A stretch of 64,000 bases of DNA. It comes from Streptomyces leeuwenhoekii (GTDB taxonomy: Bacteria > Actinomycetota > Actinomycetes > Streptomycetales > Streptomycetaceae). Numbering within the stretch: position 1 is the first letter of the stretch; the number at the start of each line of letters is the position of its first letter. Where the stretch lies: assembly GCF_001013905.1 (NCBI RefSeq), contig NZ_LN831790.1, forward strand, positions 4,912,001 to 4,976,000. The letters are read 5' to 3'. Below, piece after piece: positions 43,235 through 51,548 of this stretch. The notes below the pieces were generated by a model. The model was not told the DNA's origin. It saw only the letters and a program-made list of their open reading frames with translations, and did no database searches. A program made the translations under genes and the position numbers.

Positions 43235-44905
43235 TCAGGACCAGGTGAACGCCGGGTCCACGTGCATGCACGCCTTGTCGTCCGCGCCGTTGAGGGCGTC
43301 GGCCGTCTCGGGCGTCTTGTCGTCCCTCTCGGGCGCCCGGTACTCCGTACCCTCCCGCCAGTCCGCGCCCACGACGAGCGTCACCCCCGAGACGTCCGTG
43401 GACCGCTTCACCGAACTCAGCGGAATCCCGAGGGCCTCGGCGACCCGCTCGGCGTCGCCCTCCAGCTCGGCACTGGGGAAGCGCACGACGGTCCGGGCCT
43501 CGCTCGGGGACGCGGCGAGGTCGGCGACCGCCTGGGTGAATCCTTTCTGCGCCAGCAGCCCGGCGACGGTGGTCGCGCGTCCGCTCGCCGGGGCCAGGAC
43601 GTCGGTCCGGGTGCCGTTGCGGACCTGCACCGCGATCTCGCCGTCGGCGGCGGCCGGGTCGTCCGACTCCGGCCGCGGCGCCTTCTTCTGCGCGCCCTTG
43701 CCGTCCAGCGGGATGTCCTCCCGCACCAGCCGGAAGAGCTGCTCGGCGTCCTCGGTCGGCTCCACCCGGGCGCCCACGTACCGGTTGGGCATCGTGGTCA
43801 TGGTGATGCGCTCCGGCTTCACCTTGCGCAGCTCGGTACTGAGGTCGTACAGCTTCTTGACGGTGTCGAGGCCCGGGTCGACGGTGAGCGCCTCGGTCGC
43901 CTCCTCGGCGAGCCTGCGCAGCTTGTTCGGGTTGCTCAGGGTGGCGTTCTCACGGAGCTGGCGGACCATCGAACTCATGTACATGTGCTGTGCCTTGGCG
44001 CGGGCGAGGTCGCTGCCGTCCTCGAAGCCGTAGCGGGTGCGCAGCCATTGCAGGGCCTGTTCGCCCTTGACCGGGTGGGTGCCCTTGGCCAGTTTCAGGC
44101 CCGAGCCGTGGCCCTTGCCGTCGCGGGAGTGGATGTTGGCGTCCACGCACACCGGGACGCCGCCGACGGCGTCCGCCATCGACACCACGCCCGCGAAGTC
44201 CACCATCACGAAGTGGTCGATGTGAATGCCGGTGAGCTCCTGCCAGGTCGCCACCGTGCAGCCGGGGCCGCCGTGTCCGAGGCTCTGATTGGTCATCACC
44301 CGCCCCTCGCTGGCGGGGTAGACCTTCCCGTCGTCCGGGTCGGTGCACTTGGGGATGCGCACCAGGGTGTCACGCGGCATGCTCACGACCGACATGTTGC
44401 TGCGGTCCGCGGACAGGTGCACCAGCATCTGCACGTCCGCCAGCGGGGTGGCCCCGAACGTCTCGCGGGCGCCGCCCAGTTCCTGGTTCTCCTTGGAGTC
44501 CCGGGCGTCGGAGCCGATGACCAGGATGTTCAGCGGGACCTGCCCGGCGGCGTTCGGCGTCGGTTCGGCGACCTTGCTGTCGCCCAGGTTCAGGGGGTCC
44601 TTCTCGATGTTGCCGTTGAGGTGCTGGTAGTAGAGGTACCCGGCGCCGGCCGCGCCGAGTATCAGCACCGCCAGGGTGAGCGCGGTCCAGCGCAGCGCGC
44701 GGTGCCTGCGCCTGGACGGCGGGCGTCCGCCGCCGGTGTAGTCCTCCGCGCCGTCCGCGCCGTCACCGGCCGGTGCGCCGTCCGTGCCGCCGGCCGGGCG
44801 GGTCCGCCGGCCCGCCGCGGGCGGACGGCCGTCCCCGGCCGGCCGCTGCCGGGGCCGCCGGACCGGCGGCAGCGTGTCCTCCTCCTGCACACTGTTGCGG
44901 GTCAC
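43235..44905 (-). CDS. LCP-family protein with LytR_C domain (LCP 3)
   Basis: A 556-residue LCP protein: about 70 disordered residues, membrane helix (about 75-95), LCP domain (NILVIGSDARD, DVQMLVHLS, VVSMPRDTLVRIP, IDHFVMVDFAG, DAVGGVPVC, EQALQWLRTRYGF, DLARAKAQHM) and a LytR_C domain (about 435-525, IAVQVRNGTRTDVL). The start is GTG 44905, with GGAGGA six bases upstream; upstream ATGs lack sites. It is followed on the same strand by an intergenic gap, so it may be read with LCP 4 (91 bases upstream). Confidence 0.92.
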   Translation of the reverse strand: MTRNSVQEEDTLPPVRRPRQRPAGDGRPPAAGRRTRPAGGTDGAPAGDGADGAEDYTGGGRPPSRRRHRALRWTALTLAVLILGAAGAGYLYYQHLNGNIEKDPLNLGDSKVAEPTPNAAGQVPLNILVIGSDARDSKENQELGGARETFGATPLADVQMLVHLSADRSNMSVVSMPRDTLVRIPKCTDPDDGKVYPASEGRVMTNQSLGHGGPGCTVATWQELTGIHIDHFVMVDFAGVVSMADAVGGVPVCVDANIHSRDGKGHGSGLKLAKGTHPVKGEQALQWLRTRYGFEDGSDLARAKAQHMYMSSMVRQLRENATLSNPNKLRRLAEEATEALTVDPGLDTVKKLYDLSTELRKVKPERITMTTMPNRYVGARVEPTEDAEQLFRLVREDIPLDGKGAQKKAPRPESDDPAAADGEIAVQVRNGTRTDVLAPASGRATTVAGLLAQKGFTQAVADLAASPSEARTVVRFPSAELEGDAERVAEALGIPLSSVKRSTDVSGVTLVVGADWREGTEYRAPERDDKTPETADALNGADDKACMHVDPAFTWS

Positions 44906-44996
44906 TTCCCGTCCTCCCCACCCTCGCGCCATGGGCACAGGCCCGTCCCTCGTCCGGTGAGACGTACGACAGGCCGCTGAAGTCCACTCGCGGGCC

Positions 44997-46742
44997 TCAG
45001 CCGGCGCACTGCACCTTGTCCGCCGTGGACTTGTCCACGTTTGGCGCCTTCTGTGACGCCGCGTCGAGCTTGATCCCCGCGCCCTTGAAGTCCTTGCCCA
45101 GGGTCAGGGTCATGGTGGGCAGGCCCTGGGAGTTGGCGACGCTCTCGCCGGGCTTCATGGCCGAGCCGGACAGGCCGAGGATGTCGGCGAGGCGGCGGGC
45201 CTGGTCGGCCTGTCCGGGGGCGTACTCCAGCGTGGTCCGGGCGAGCGGGGCGGGCGCGTTGCCCAGGTTCTCCGACTTGTCCACGCCCTCCTCCGTCTGG
45301 AGCCAGGCGAGGGTCTCCTGGGCGCTGCCGGCCGGGGCGCCGCCGTTGAGGATGCGCACGCGGACCGCGGAGGGGGCCGACTTCGCGCCCTTCAGCCGGG
45401 CGGCGACGGCGGCCGCCTCCTGCTTCTTCTTCTGCTTGACCGCGGTGAGCGAGACGTCGTTGGCGATGGTGTCGAAGAGCTGGGGGGCCTTCGACTCGTC
45501 GAGGATGACGGTCGCCTTGATCGTCTCGGCGGGATTGTCCTTCACCGGCACCGTGGTGAAGGAGATGTTCTTCGTCGGCACCTTCTTCAGCTCCAGGGCG
45601 ATGTCCTTGAGCGTGCCCACCTTCCGGATGGCGGTGTCCACGGTCAGCGCCTTGGTGGCGGCCTCGGCGAGCTTCACCAGCTTGGTGGGGCTGGTCAGGG
45701 TGTCGCCGGAGGACATCTGCCGCATCAGCGAGGCCAGGAACTGCTGCTGCACCTTGATGCGGTCAAGGTCGCCCTGGTTGCCGAAGGCGTGCCGGGTGCG
45801 GACGAAGGCCAGGGCCTGCTCGCCCTGGACGGTGGACTCGCCCTCGGGCAGGTTCAGCTTGGACTTCTCGTCGTTGACGGCGTGCTGCAGGCAGACCTTC
45901 ACGCCGCCGACGGCCGAGGTGAGCGTCTTGACCGCGTTGAAGTCGGCCATCATGAAGTGGTCGACCGGGATGCCGGTGTTCTCCTTCACCGTGCGCATGG
46001 TGCAGCCCGGGTCCCGGCCGCTCTCGCCCAGGCTCCGGTTGAAGCGGACGTCCTGCGAGCCGGGGATGACCTGGGTGGAGCCGTCGGCCTGCTTCGTCGG
46101 GCAGTCGGGGATGTCGACGATCAGGTCGCGGGGGATGCTGAGGGCGGTGGCGTTGGAGCGGTCCTCGGAGACGTGCAGCAGGATCGTGGTGTCGGCGTGC
46201 CCGGCGCTGCCCTTGTCGCCGTAGCCCTCGTTCCCGGCGCCGGTGCGCTTGTCGGTGCCGATGATGAGGATGTTGAACGCCTCGTCCTTGCTGAAGTTGC
46301 TCTTGCCCGCGTCGCCGACGTCCGTCGCCGAGACGTTGCCCTCCAGGTGCTTGAGGTAGAGGTAGCCGCCCGTGCCGGCGGCGAGCAGCACCAGTGCCAT
46401 CGTGCCGCCGGTCCACAGCAGGACCCTGTGGCCCTTGGGGCCGTTCTTCGGCTGCGGCTCCGGGCGGCGCCCGCGCCGTCCTGGCGGCTCCTCGGGCCCG
46501 CTGCGGCGCCCCCGCTGGGACGGGACGTCACGGCGCCGCCCCTCACGGCCGTCCGCGCCGCGGCGGGTGCCCGGCGCGCGCTCGCGCGGGGCTCTGCCGC
46601 GGCCCGCGCCGCGCTGGCCGGGCACGGGCGGCTGCGGTGCGGAGGGGGACAGTCGCAGTTCGTATTCGCCGGTGCGCGGATTGAGTACCCACTGGTCTGC
46701 GGGGTCGATGTCGTCCGCCCGCCCATGGCCTTGCGCGTCCAC
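44997..46742 (-). CDS. LCP-family protein with LytR_C domain (LCP 4)
   Basis: A 581-residue LCP protein and a close paralogue of LCP 5. It starts with a conserved cytoplasmic motif (VDAQGHGRADDIDPADQWVL then NPRTGEYELRL) followed by an Arg/Gly-rich region, membrane helix (about 108-130), LCP domain (NILIIGTDKRTG, DTTILLHVSEDR, ALSIPRDLIVDIP, DHFMMADFNA, EQALAFVRTRH, DLDRIKVQQQF) and a LytR_C domain (VRVRILNGG). The GTG at 46742 aligns with the LCP 5 start and has GGAGG 11 bases upstream. Stretches near-identical in DNA to LCP 5 indicate recent duplication or gene conversion. Confidence 0.92.
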   Translation of the reverse strand: MDAQGHGRADDIDPADQWVLNPRTGEYELRLSPSAPQPPVPGQRGAGRGRAPRERAPGTRRGADGREGRRRDVPSQRGRRSGPEEPPGRRGRRPEPQPKNGPKGHRVLLWTGGTMALVLLAAGTGGYLYLKHLEGNVSATDVGDAGKSNFSKDEAFNILIIGTDKRTGAGNEGYGDKGSAGHADTTILLHVSEDRSNATALSIPRDLIVDIPDCPTKQADGSTQVIPGSQDVRFNRSLGESGRDPGCTMRTVKENTGIPVDHFMMADFNAVKTLTSAVGGVKVCLQHAVNDEKSKLNLPEGESTVQGEQALAFVRTRHAFGNQGDLDRIKVQQQFLASLMRQMSSGDTLTSPTKLVKLAEAATKALTVDTAIRKVGTLKDIALELKKVPTKNISFTTVPVKDNPAETIKATVILDESKAPQLFDTIANDVSLTAVKQKKKQEAAAVAARLKGAKSAPSAVRVRILNGGAPAGSAQETLAWLQTEEGVDKSENLGNAPAPLARTTLEYAPGQADQARRLADILGLSGSAMKPGESVANSQGLPTMTLTLGKDFKGAGIKLDAASQKAPNVDKSTADKVQCAG

Positions 46743-46849
46743 GGTCGTCCGATCCTCCGTCGGGGCACGCGGCACCTTCCGGGGAAGGCGCACGGTGATG
46801 GTCTGCACAGTGCACGACGCCAGGGCGGGCCGCGCGGCGGGGAGCACTG

Positions 46850-46905
46850 GATCGCTCACACTATCCGCCCAGTTCAGCGTCGAAAGCCGTAGGTGACAAA
46901 TTCGG
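46850..46905 (-). promoter_or_regulatory. LCP 4 promoter block shared with LCP 5
   Basis: On the minus strand AATTTGTCACC, CGCTGAACTGGGCGG and TAGTGTGAGCGATCC occur in the same order and spacing as upstream of LCP 5 (49095-49160). TTGTCA and TGAACT are 17 bases apart, and TAGTGT is a second -10 candidate; which is used cannot be told. Confidence 0.5.
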
Positions 46906-47109
46906 CGTCCCTACAACAGGGCAATTCCTCCTATTTCCATGACAGGGGCGCTACCCGCGGTAAGGCGGGTGTCCGTTCGGACACGGAGCGTGTCCGGGTG
47001 CGGTGTCCCGCGCCGTCCTGCCCCTTTTCCGGCCGTCACACCGGTGGCCGCTCGCGCGTTCACGCCTTGTTGGACGCACGAACCCCCGCCAGGGGTGTAC
47101 GGCTTTTTC

Positions 47110-47160
47110 CGGCGGCTTCGGCGGCTTCGGCGGCTTCGGCGGTTCCGGCGGTTCCGGCGG
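47110..47160. repeat. Nine-base tandem repeat (minisatellite)
   Basis: Three copies of CGGCGGCTT, two of CGGCGGTTC and a partial CGGCGG, head to tail, just downstream of the LCP 5 stop. Non-coding. Confidence 0.9.
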
Positions 47161-47199
47161 TGGGCGGGCCCGCGGCCGGAGCGGGCCGCCGGGGAGGTG

Positions 47200-48987
47200 T
47201 CACTTGGCGCACTGCACCTTGTCCGCCGTGGACTTCTCCACGTCCGGTGCCTTCTGCGGGGCGTTGAGCTTCACGCCGGCGCCCTTGTAGTCCTTGCCCA
47301 GGGTCAGGGTCATGGTGGGCAGGCCTTGGGAGTTGGTGACGCTCTCGCCGGGCTTCATGGCCGAGCCGGACAGGCCGAGGATGTCGGCGAGGCGGCGGGC
47401 CTGGTCGGCCTGTCCGGGGGCGTACTCCAGGGTGGTCCTGCTCAGGTCCTCGGGCGCGTCACCGCCGTTCTCCGACTTGGTCACGCCCTCCTCGTTCTGC
47501 AGCCAGGTGAGGGTCTGCTGGGCGGCGCCGTCCTCGGCGCCGCCGTTGAGGATGCGCACGCGGACCTCGTCGGGTTCCGCCTTGGCGCCCTTGAGCCGGG
47601 CGGCGACGGCGGCCGCCTCCTGCTTCTTCTTCTGCTGCTCGACCGCGGTGAAGGAGACGTCGTCCTGGATCATGGCGAAGACCTGTTCGGCCTTGGCCTC
47701 GCTCAGGACCACCGTCGACTTGACCGTCTCGTTGGGGTTGTCGACCACCGGGACGGTGGTGAAGGTCAGGTTCTTGGTGTCGAGCTTGCCCAGCTCGAGG
47801 CCGAGGTCCTTCAGCTTGCCGATGCTGTTGAGCTGGGAGTCCACGGTGAGGGCCTCGGTGCCCGCCTCGGCCAGCTTCAGCATCTTCGAGGGACTGGTCA
47901 GCGTGTCGTTGGACTTGAGCTTGCGCATCAGCGCGCTGAGGAACTGCTGCTGGATGCCGATGCGGCTCAGGTCGCCGCCGAAGCCGACCGAGTGCCGGGT
48001 GCGGACGAAGGCGAGGGCCTGCTCGCCCTGGATGGTGTGCGTGCCCGCCGACAGCTTCAGGTGCGAGTCCGGGTCGTCGATGTCCTTGGCCAGGCACACC
48101 TCGACACCGCCGACCGCCGTGGTCAGCGTCTTGACCGCGTTGAAGTCGGCGACCATGAAGTTGTCGGGCGTCACCCCGGTCAGCTCGGTGACGGTCCGCA
48201 TGGTGCAGCTCGGCGTACGGCCGTTCTGGCCGAGGCTGGTGTTGAAGCGGACGCCCTGCTCGCCGGGGATGATCTTGGTCGAGCCGTCCTCCTGCTTCGT
48301 CGGGCAGTCGGGGATGTCGACGATCAGGTCGCGGGGGATGCTCAGCGCGGTGGCGTTGGAGCGGTCCTCGGAGACGTGCAGCAGGATCGTGGTGTCGGCG
48401 TGCCCGGCGCTGCCGGCGTCGCCGTAGCCCTCGTTCCCGGCGCCGGTGCGCTTGTCGGTGCCGATCAGCAGGATGTTGATCGGCTGGTCCTTGCGGAAGC
48501 CGCCGGTGCTCGCGCCGTCGTCGGACAGGGACTCGATGTTGCCGTTGAGGTGTTCGAGGTAGAGGTAGGCGGTGCCCGCGGTGGCGAGCACGACGAACGC
48601 CAGCGAGCCGCCGGTCCACAGCAGGATCCGCTTGCCCCGCGTCTTCTTGGCCGGCCGCCGCCCGCGCCGTCCCGGCGGCGGTGCCTCGGGCGCGGCCCGG
48701 CGGCGGCGCCGCGGCGGGGCCGTCCGGTCCGGGGCGGGGGCGTCGCGGCCCGGCGCGAGCGCGGTGTCCCCCGGGGCGGGGGCGGCACTCGCCGACGACG
48801 CGGCGCCCTGCGCGGTGCGGGCCCGCCGGGCGTCCGCCCTTCCGGGTGCCGCCCGGCGCGGACCGGGCACGGTCGACTGCGGTGCGGAAGGAGACAGTCG
48901 CAGTTCGTATTCACCAGTGTGCGGGTTGAGCACCCACTGGTCTGCGGGGTCGATGTTCCCCGCCCGCCCACGGCCTTGCGCGTCCAC
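47200..48987 (-). CDS. LCP-family protein with LytR_C domain (LCP 5)
   Basis: A 595-residue LCP protein, paralogue of LCP 4. The N-terminal motif VDAQGRGRAGNIDPADQWVL is nearly the same, then a Pro/Arg/Ala-rich region, membrane helix (about 128-150), LCP domain (NILLIGTDKRTG, DTTILLHVSEDR, ALSIPRDLIVDIP, FMVADFNAVKTL, QALAFVRTRHS, DLSRIGIQQQF) and LytR_C (VRVRILNGGAEDG). GTG 48987 has GGAGG 12 bases upstream, a context that is also shared with LCP 4. Its own promoter block lies at 49095-49160. Confidence 0.92.
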   Translation of the reverse strand: MDAQGRGRAGNIDPADQWVLNPHTGEYELRLSPSAPQSTVPGPRRAAPGRADARRARTAQGAASSASAAPAPGDTALAPGRDAPAPDRTAPPRRRRRAAPEAPPPGRRGRRPAKKTRGKRILLWTGGSLAFVVLATAGTAYLYLEHLNGNIESLSDDGASTGGFRKDQPINILLIGTDKRTGAGNEGYGDAGSAGHADTTILLHVSEDRSNATALSIPRDLIVDIPDCPTKQEDGSTKIIPGEQGVRFNTSLGQNGRTPSCTMRTVTELTGVTPDNFMVADFNAVKTLTTAVGGVEVCLAKDIDDPDSHLKLSAGTHTIQGEQALAFVRTRHSVGFGGDLSRIGIQQQFLSALMRKLKSNDTLTSPSKMLKLAEAGTEALTVDSQLNSIGKLKDLGLELGKLDTKNLTFTTVPVVDNPNETVKSTVVLSEAKAEQVFAMIQDDVSFTAVEQQKKKQEAAAVAARLKGAKAEPDEVRVRILNGGAEDGAAQQTLTWLQNEEGVTKSENGGDAPEDLSRTTLEYAPGQADQARRLADILGLSGSAMKPGESVTNSQGLPTMTLTLGKDYKGAGVKLNAPQKAPDVEKSTADKVQCAK

Positions 48988-49094
48988 GGTCGTCCGTATC
49001 CTCCGTCGGGGCCACGCGGCGCCTTGCCCCAAGGCGCTCGGGTCTCGGTCGATCAGTGCGCGACCTCAGGCCGAACCGTACGGTCGGGCACACC

Positions 49095-49160
49095 GGATCG
49101 CTCACACTAACCGCCCAGTTCAGCGCCGGACGACGCCGGTGACAAATTCCACGTCCTTTA
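49095..49160 (-). promoter_or_regulatory. LCP 5 promoter block shared with LCP 4
   Basis: Counterpart of the block at 46850-46905: AATTTGTCACC, CGCTGAACTGGGCGG and TAGTGTGAGCGATCC on the minus strand. The conservation beyond coding DNA suggests that control was duplicated together with the gene. Confidence 0.5.
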
Positions 49161-49226
49161 CACCCGGGCAATCCGCACCTATTCGGTACGGGAGTTCGTT
49201 TTCTGTGTGCGGCCTTGGAGCCCGCT

Positions 49227-50450
49227 TTACACGCAGCCGTCCTCCGCGGCGGTGTTCCCGGAGAACGTGGGCGCCGGGGAAGAGGAGCGGGGCAGTTCAC
49301 CGGACGGCATTTCCCGGGACTTTCCGCTGTCACGGCCGTACGCCCCGTAGTCGCCCGCGGCCACCACCAGCGGTTCGTCCCTCCGCAGCCGTTCGAACAG
49401 TTTTCCCGCCTCGGGCTGCACGAGTTGGTCGCGATTGGCGTCCCGCGCGTACGACTCCCGCGGAACCGTCAGGAACCGCACCCGCTCGGTGGGGATGCCG
49501 CGCAGACCGCGCGCGAGTTGGTACAGACCGCGCAGACTCGCCAGCCCCGGGTCGGTGGTCAGGGACGAGGTGGCCGCGTCCAGGAGCGGATACAGCTTCA
49601 CCGGATTCAGCAGCACGTGATTGCTCTGCACCTTGTCGACGAGCGCGCCCAGGAAACGCTGCTGCCGCTCCATCCGGCCGGTGTCGCTGCCGTCGCCGAG
49701 CGACTTGCGGACGCGGACGTAACCGAGCGCCTGTTCCCCGTCCAGCGTCACCCGGCCCGCGGGCAGCTTCAGTCCGGCGGCCTCGTCGTCGATCGGTTCC
49801 CTCAGGCACACCTCGACGCCGTCGACGGCGTCGACCATCTCCTTGAAGCCGTGGAAGTCGACGACGACGTGGTGGTCGATCCGGATGCCCGTCAGCTTCT
49901 CCACGGTACGGATGGTGCAGGCCGAACCGCCCGCCTGGTAGGCGTGATTGAACATGGCGAACGCCGCCTCGGTCCGGGACCCGTCCGCCCGGCGGCACCC
50001 GGGCACGTGCACCATCAGGTCACGGGGCACCGAGACGGCGGTGGCGCTGTGCCGGTCGGCGGCCAGGTGCAGCAGGATCGTGGTGTCGGACCGCGCGGTG
50101 CCCGAGTCCCGCCCGTAGCGGGCGTTGTCGTCGCCGGAGCGCGAGTCGGAGCCGATGAGCAGGATGTTCCGCGCGCCGTGGACCAGCGGGGTGGGCCGCT
50201 CCTTCTCGTAGCGGGCGAGCTCGGCCGCGGCCGCCTCGTCGGGGGTGATGTTGCCCTCCAGCTTCGCGTACACCGCCCAGCCGGCCCCCGCGGCGGCGAC
50301 GACGGCACCGCACACCGCGAGCCCCGCCACGCGCAGCCGGCGGCGCCGGCGGCGGCTGCGCAGTCCCGCCCCGGCCGCGGACGCGCCGGCTCCCGGGCCC
50401 AGGGGTCCTCCGGCCCCGCTCCCGCCGGGCGCGCCTGCGGTGTCACTCAC
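49227..50450 (-). CDS. LCP-family protein (LCP 6)
   Basis: A 407-residue LCP protein without a LytR_C domain. Short Gly/Ala-rich and Arg-rich cytoplasmic part, membrane helix (about 41-60), LCP domain (NILLIGSDSRSG, RSDTTILLHLA, AVSVPRDLMVHVP, IDHHVVVDFHGF, DAVDGVEVC, QALGYVRVRKSL, DTGRMERQQRF). The tail after about residue 370 is Ser/Pro-rich and ends in a lone cysteine. GTG 50450 has GGAG six bases upstream; a longer frame to 50795 is not supported. Confidence 0.92.
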   Translation of the reverse strand: MSDTAGAPGGSGAGGPLGPGAGASAAGAGLRSRRRRRRLRVAGLAVCGAVVAAAGAGWAVYAKLEGNITPDEAAAAELARYEKERPTPLVHGARNILLIGSDSRSGDDNARYGRDSGTARSDTTILLHLAADRHSATAVSVPRDLMVHVPGCRRADGSRTEAAFAMFNHAYQAGGSACTIRTVEKLTGIRIDHHVVVDFHGFKEMVDAVDGVEVCLREPIDDEAAGLKLPAGRVTLDGEQALGYVRVRKSLGDGSDTGRMERQQRFLGALVDKVQSNHVLLNPVKLYPLLDAATSSLTTDPGLASLRGLYQLARGLRGIPTERVRFLTVPRESYARDANRDQLVQPEAGKLFERLRRDEPLVVAAGDYGAYGRDSGKSREMPSGELPRSSSPAPTFSGNTAAEDGCV

Positions 50451-50653
50451 GTCTGGCTCCACCCCTCGTGCCGTACGAGCGTGTCCTGCGTGCCACGGTC
50501 CTCCCGCCGCCGGATCCGCGCCGGTCCCGCCGCCGCTCCTACGACGATGGCGCGGATGGGCGGTGGGGGAGGGATGGGGAGGGCCGAACGGGGGACGACG
50601 GGTGGAGCCGAAGGGGGCTGAGGGGGCCGAGGACGGCGGCGGGCCGCACGGGA

Positions 50654-51409
50654 CTACCGAGCCGTGGCCGTCACCCGTTCCGCCTCGATGCGCTTGTCCA
50701 GGGCCTCCGCGCCCAGCCGGTCGAGGTGGCGGCACAGCACCACCGACCCGCCGGTGGCCAGCGGGGCGTACAGACCCGCGTTGAGCCCCTCCCACGTGTC
50801 GTACGGCAGCCCGGACAGGAGGCGGGAGCCCGGCCCCGTGAGCCCGAGCCCGGTCGCCTCCGCCCGCGCCCGCTCGACCACCTCCGCCCCGCTGAACTCC
50901 CGTCCGGCCACGATCAGGGCGGGCTCCTCCGGGTCGACCGGGGCGTACGGCACGAACCGGTCCCCCTGGCCCGGCACTTCCACGGCGTAGTCGGCGAAGC
51001 CCTCCGGCGGCTGCGGGAACCGCCCCCCGAGCGGGCGCAGCGCCAGCGCGATCCGCGCCCCGGAGCAGGCCCGTGCCGCCTCCAGCGTGTCCGGGCCGCT
51101 CACCACCACGTCGGCCGCCGCCGGGTCACCGGCGACGTCGGCGACGACGCCCACCGACGCGCACGCCAGCAGCCACACCGCCGTCTGCCAGTGCGCGGGC
51201 AGCAGCAGCGTCACCCGGTCGCCGGGTTCGACGGACAGTTCGTCCTGGAGCAGATTGGCGGTCTTGGCCACCCAATTGGCGAAGGTGGCGACGGACAATT
51301 CGACGCGCTCGCCCGTCGCGTCGTCGTAGAAGGTCACCAGGGGGCGCCCCGGGTCCGCGGCAAGCGCGGAACTCAGCAGGTCGGCAGGGGTACGGTCGCT
51401 CGCGTTCAC
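50654..51409 (-). CDS. TIGR03089-family AMP-binding-like protein
   Basis: A 251-residue protein resembling the N-terminal part of an acyl-CoA synthetase (DRVTLLLPAHWQTAVWLLACASVG) but without the ATP/AMP-binding core. It matches the actinobacterial TIGR03089 family as I remember it. Function is unknown; enzymatic activation of acids is unlikely. The GTG start is seven bases after TACGCT on the minus strand with no ribosome-binding site (leaderless). It sits between LCP 6 and the divergent amidase gene. Confidence 0.85.
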   Translation of the reverse strand: MNASDRTPADLLSSALAADPGRPLVTFYDDATGERVELSVATFANWVAKTANLLQDELSVEPGDRVTLLLPAHWQTAVWLLACASVGVVADVAGDPAAADVVVSGPDTLEAARACSGARIALALRPLGGRFPQPPEGFADYAVEVPGQGDRFVPYAPVDPEEPALIVAGREFSGAEVVERARAEATGLGLTGPGSRLLSGLPYDTWEGLNAGLYAPLATGGSVVLCRHLDRLGAEALDKRIEAERVTATAR

Positions 51410-51416
51410 CCGGGAA

Positions 51417-51422
51417 AGCGTA
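51417..51422 (-). promoter_or_regulatory. -10 hexamer of a probable leaderless gene
   Basis: TACGCT on the minus strand, seven bases before the GTG at 51409; no ribosome-binding site. Confidence 0.45.
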
Positions 51423-51548
51423 CGCGGGCGCGGGTGCGGCCACCGCGTGGACGGACATCCGCACCACCGCCGTTCCGGGGCAACACGCCCGACACGCCGT
51501 CGATTTACGGATGGACAGATTTGTCAGCTCATGTCCAGGATCGGGGGC

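Larger units (their letters stand above)
46743..47199. other. Intergenic region between LCP 4 and LCP 5
   Basis: About 457 bases with no gene. The part up to about 46925 contains the LCP 4 promoter block, which is nearly repeated upstream of LCP 5 (TTGTCA and CTGAACTGGGCGG with TAGTGTGAGCGATCC on the minus strand). The part from 47110 is a nine-base minisatellite. Confidence 0.6.

Noticed and set aside
47110..47160. Short tandem repeats considered as a CRISPR array
   Set aside because: Units are nine bases without spacers, so it is a minisatellite; no cas genes are present.
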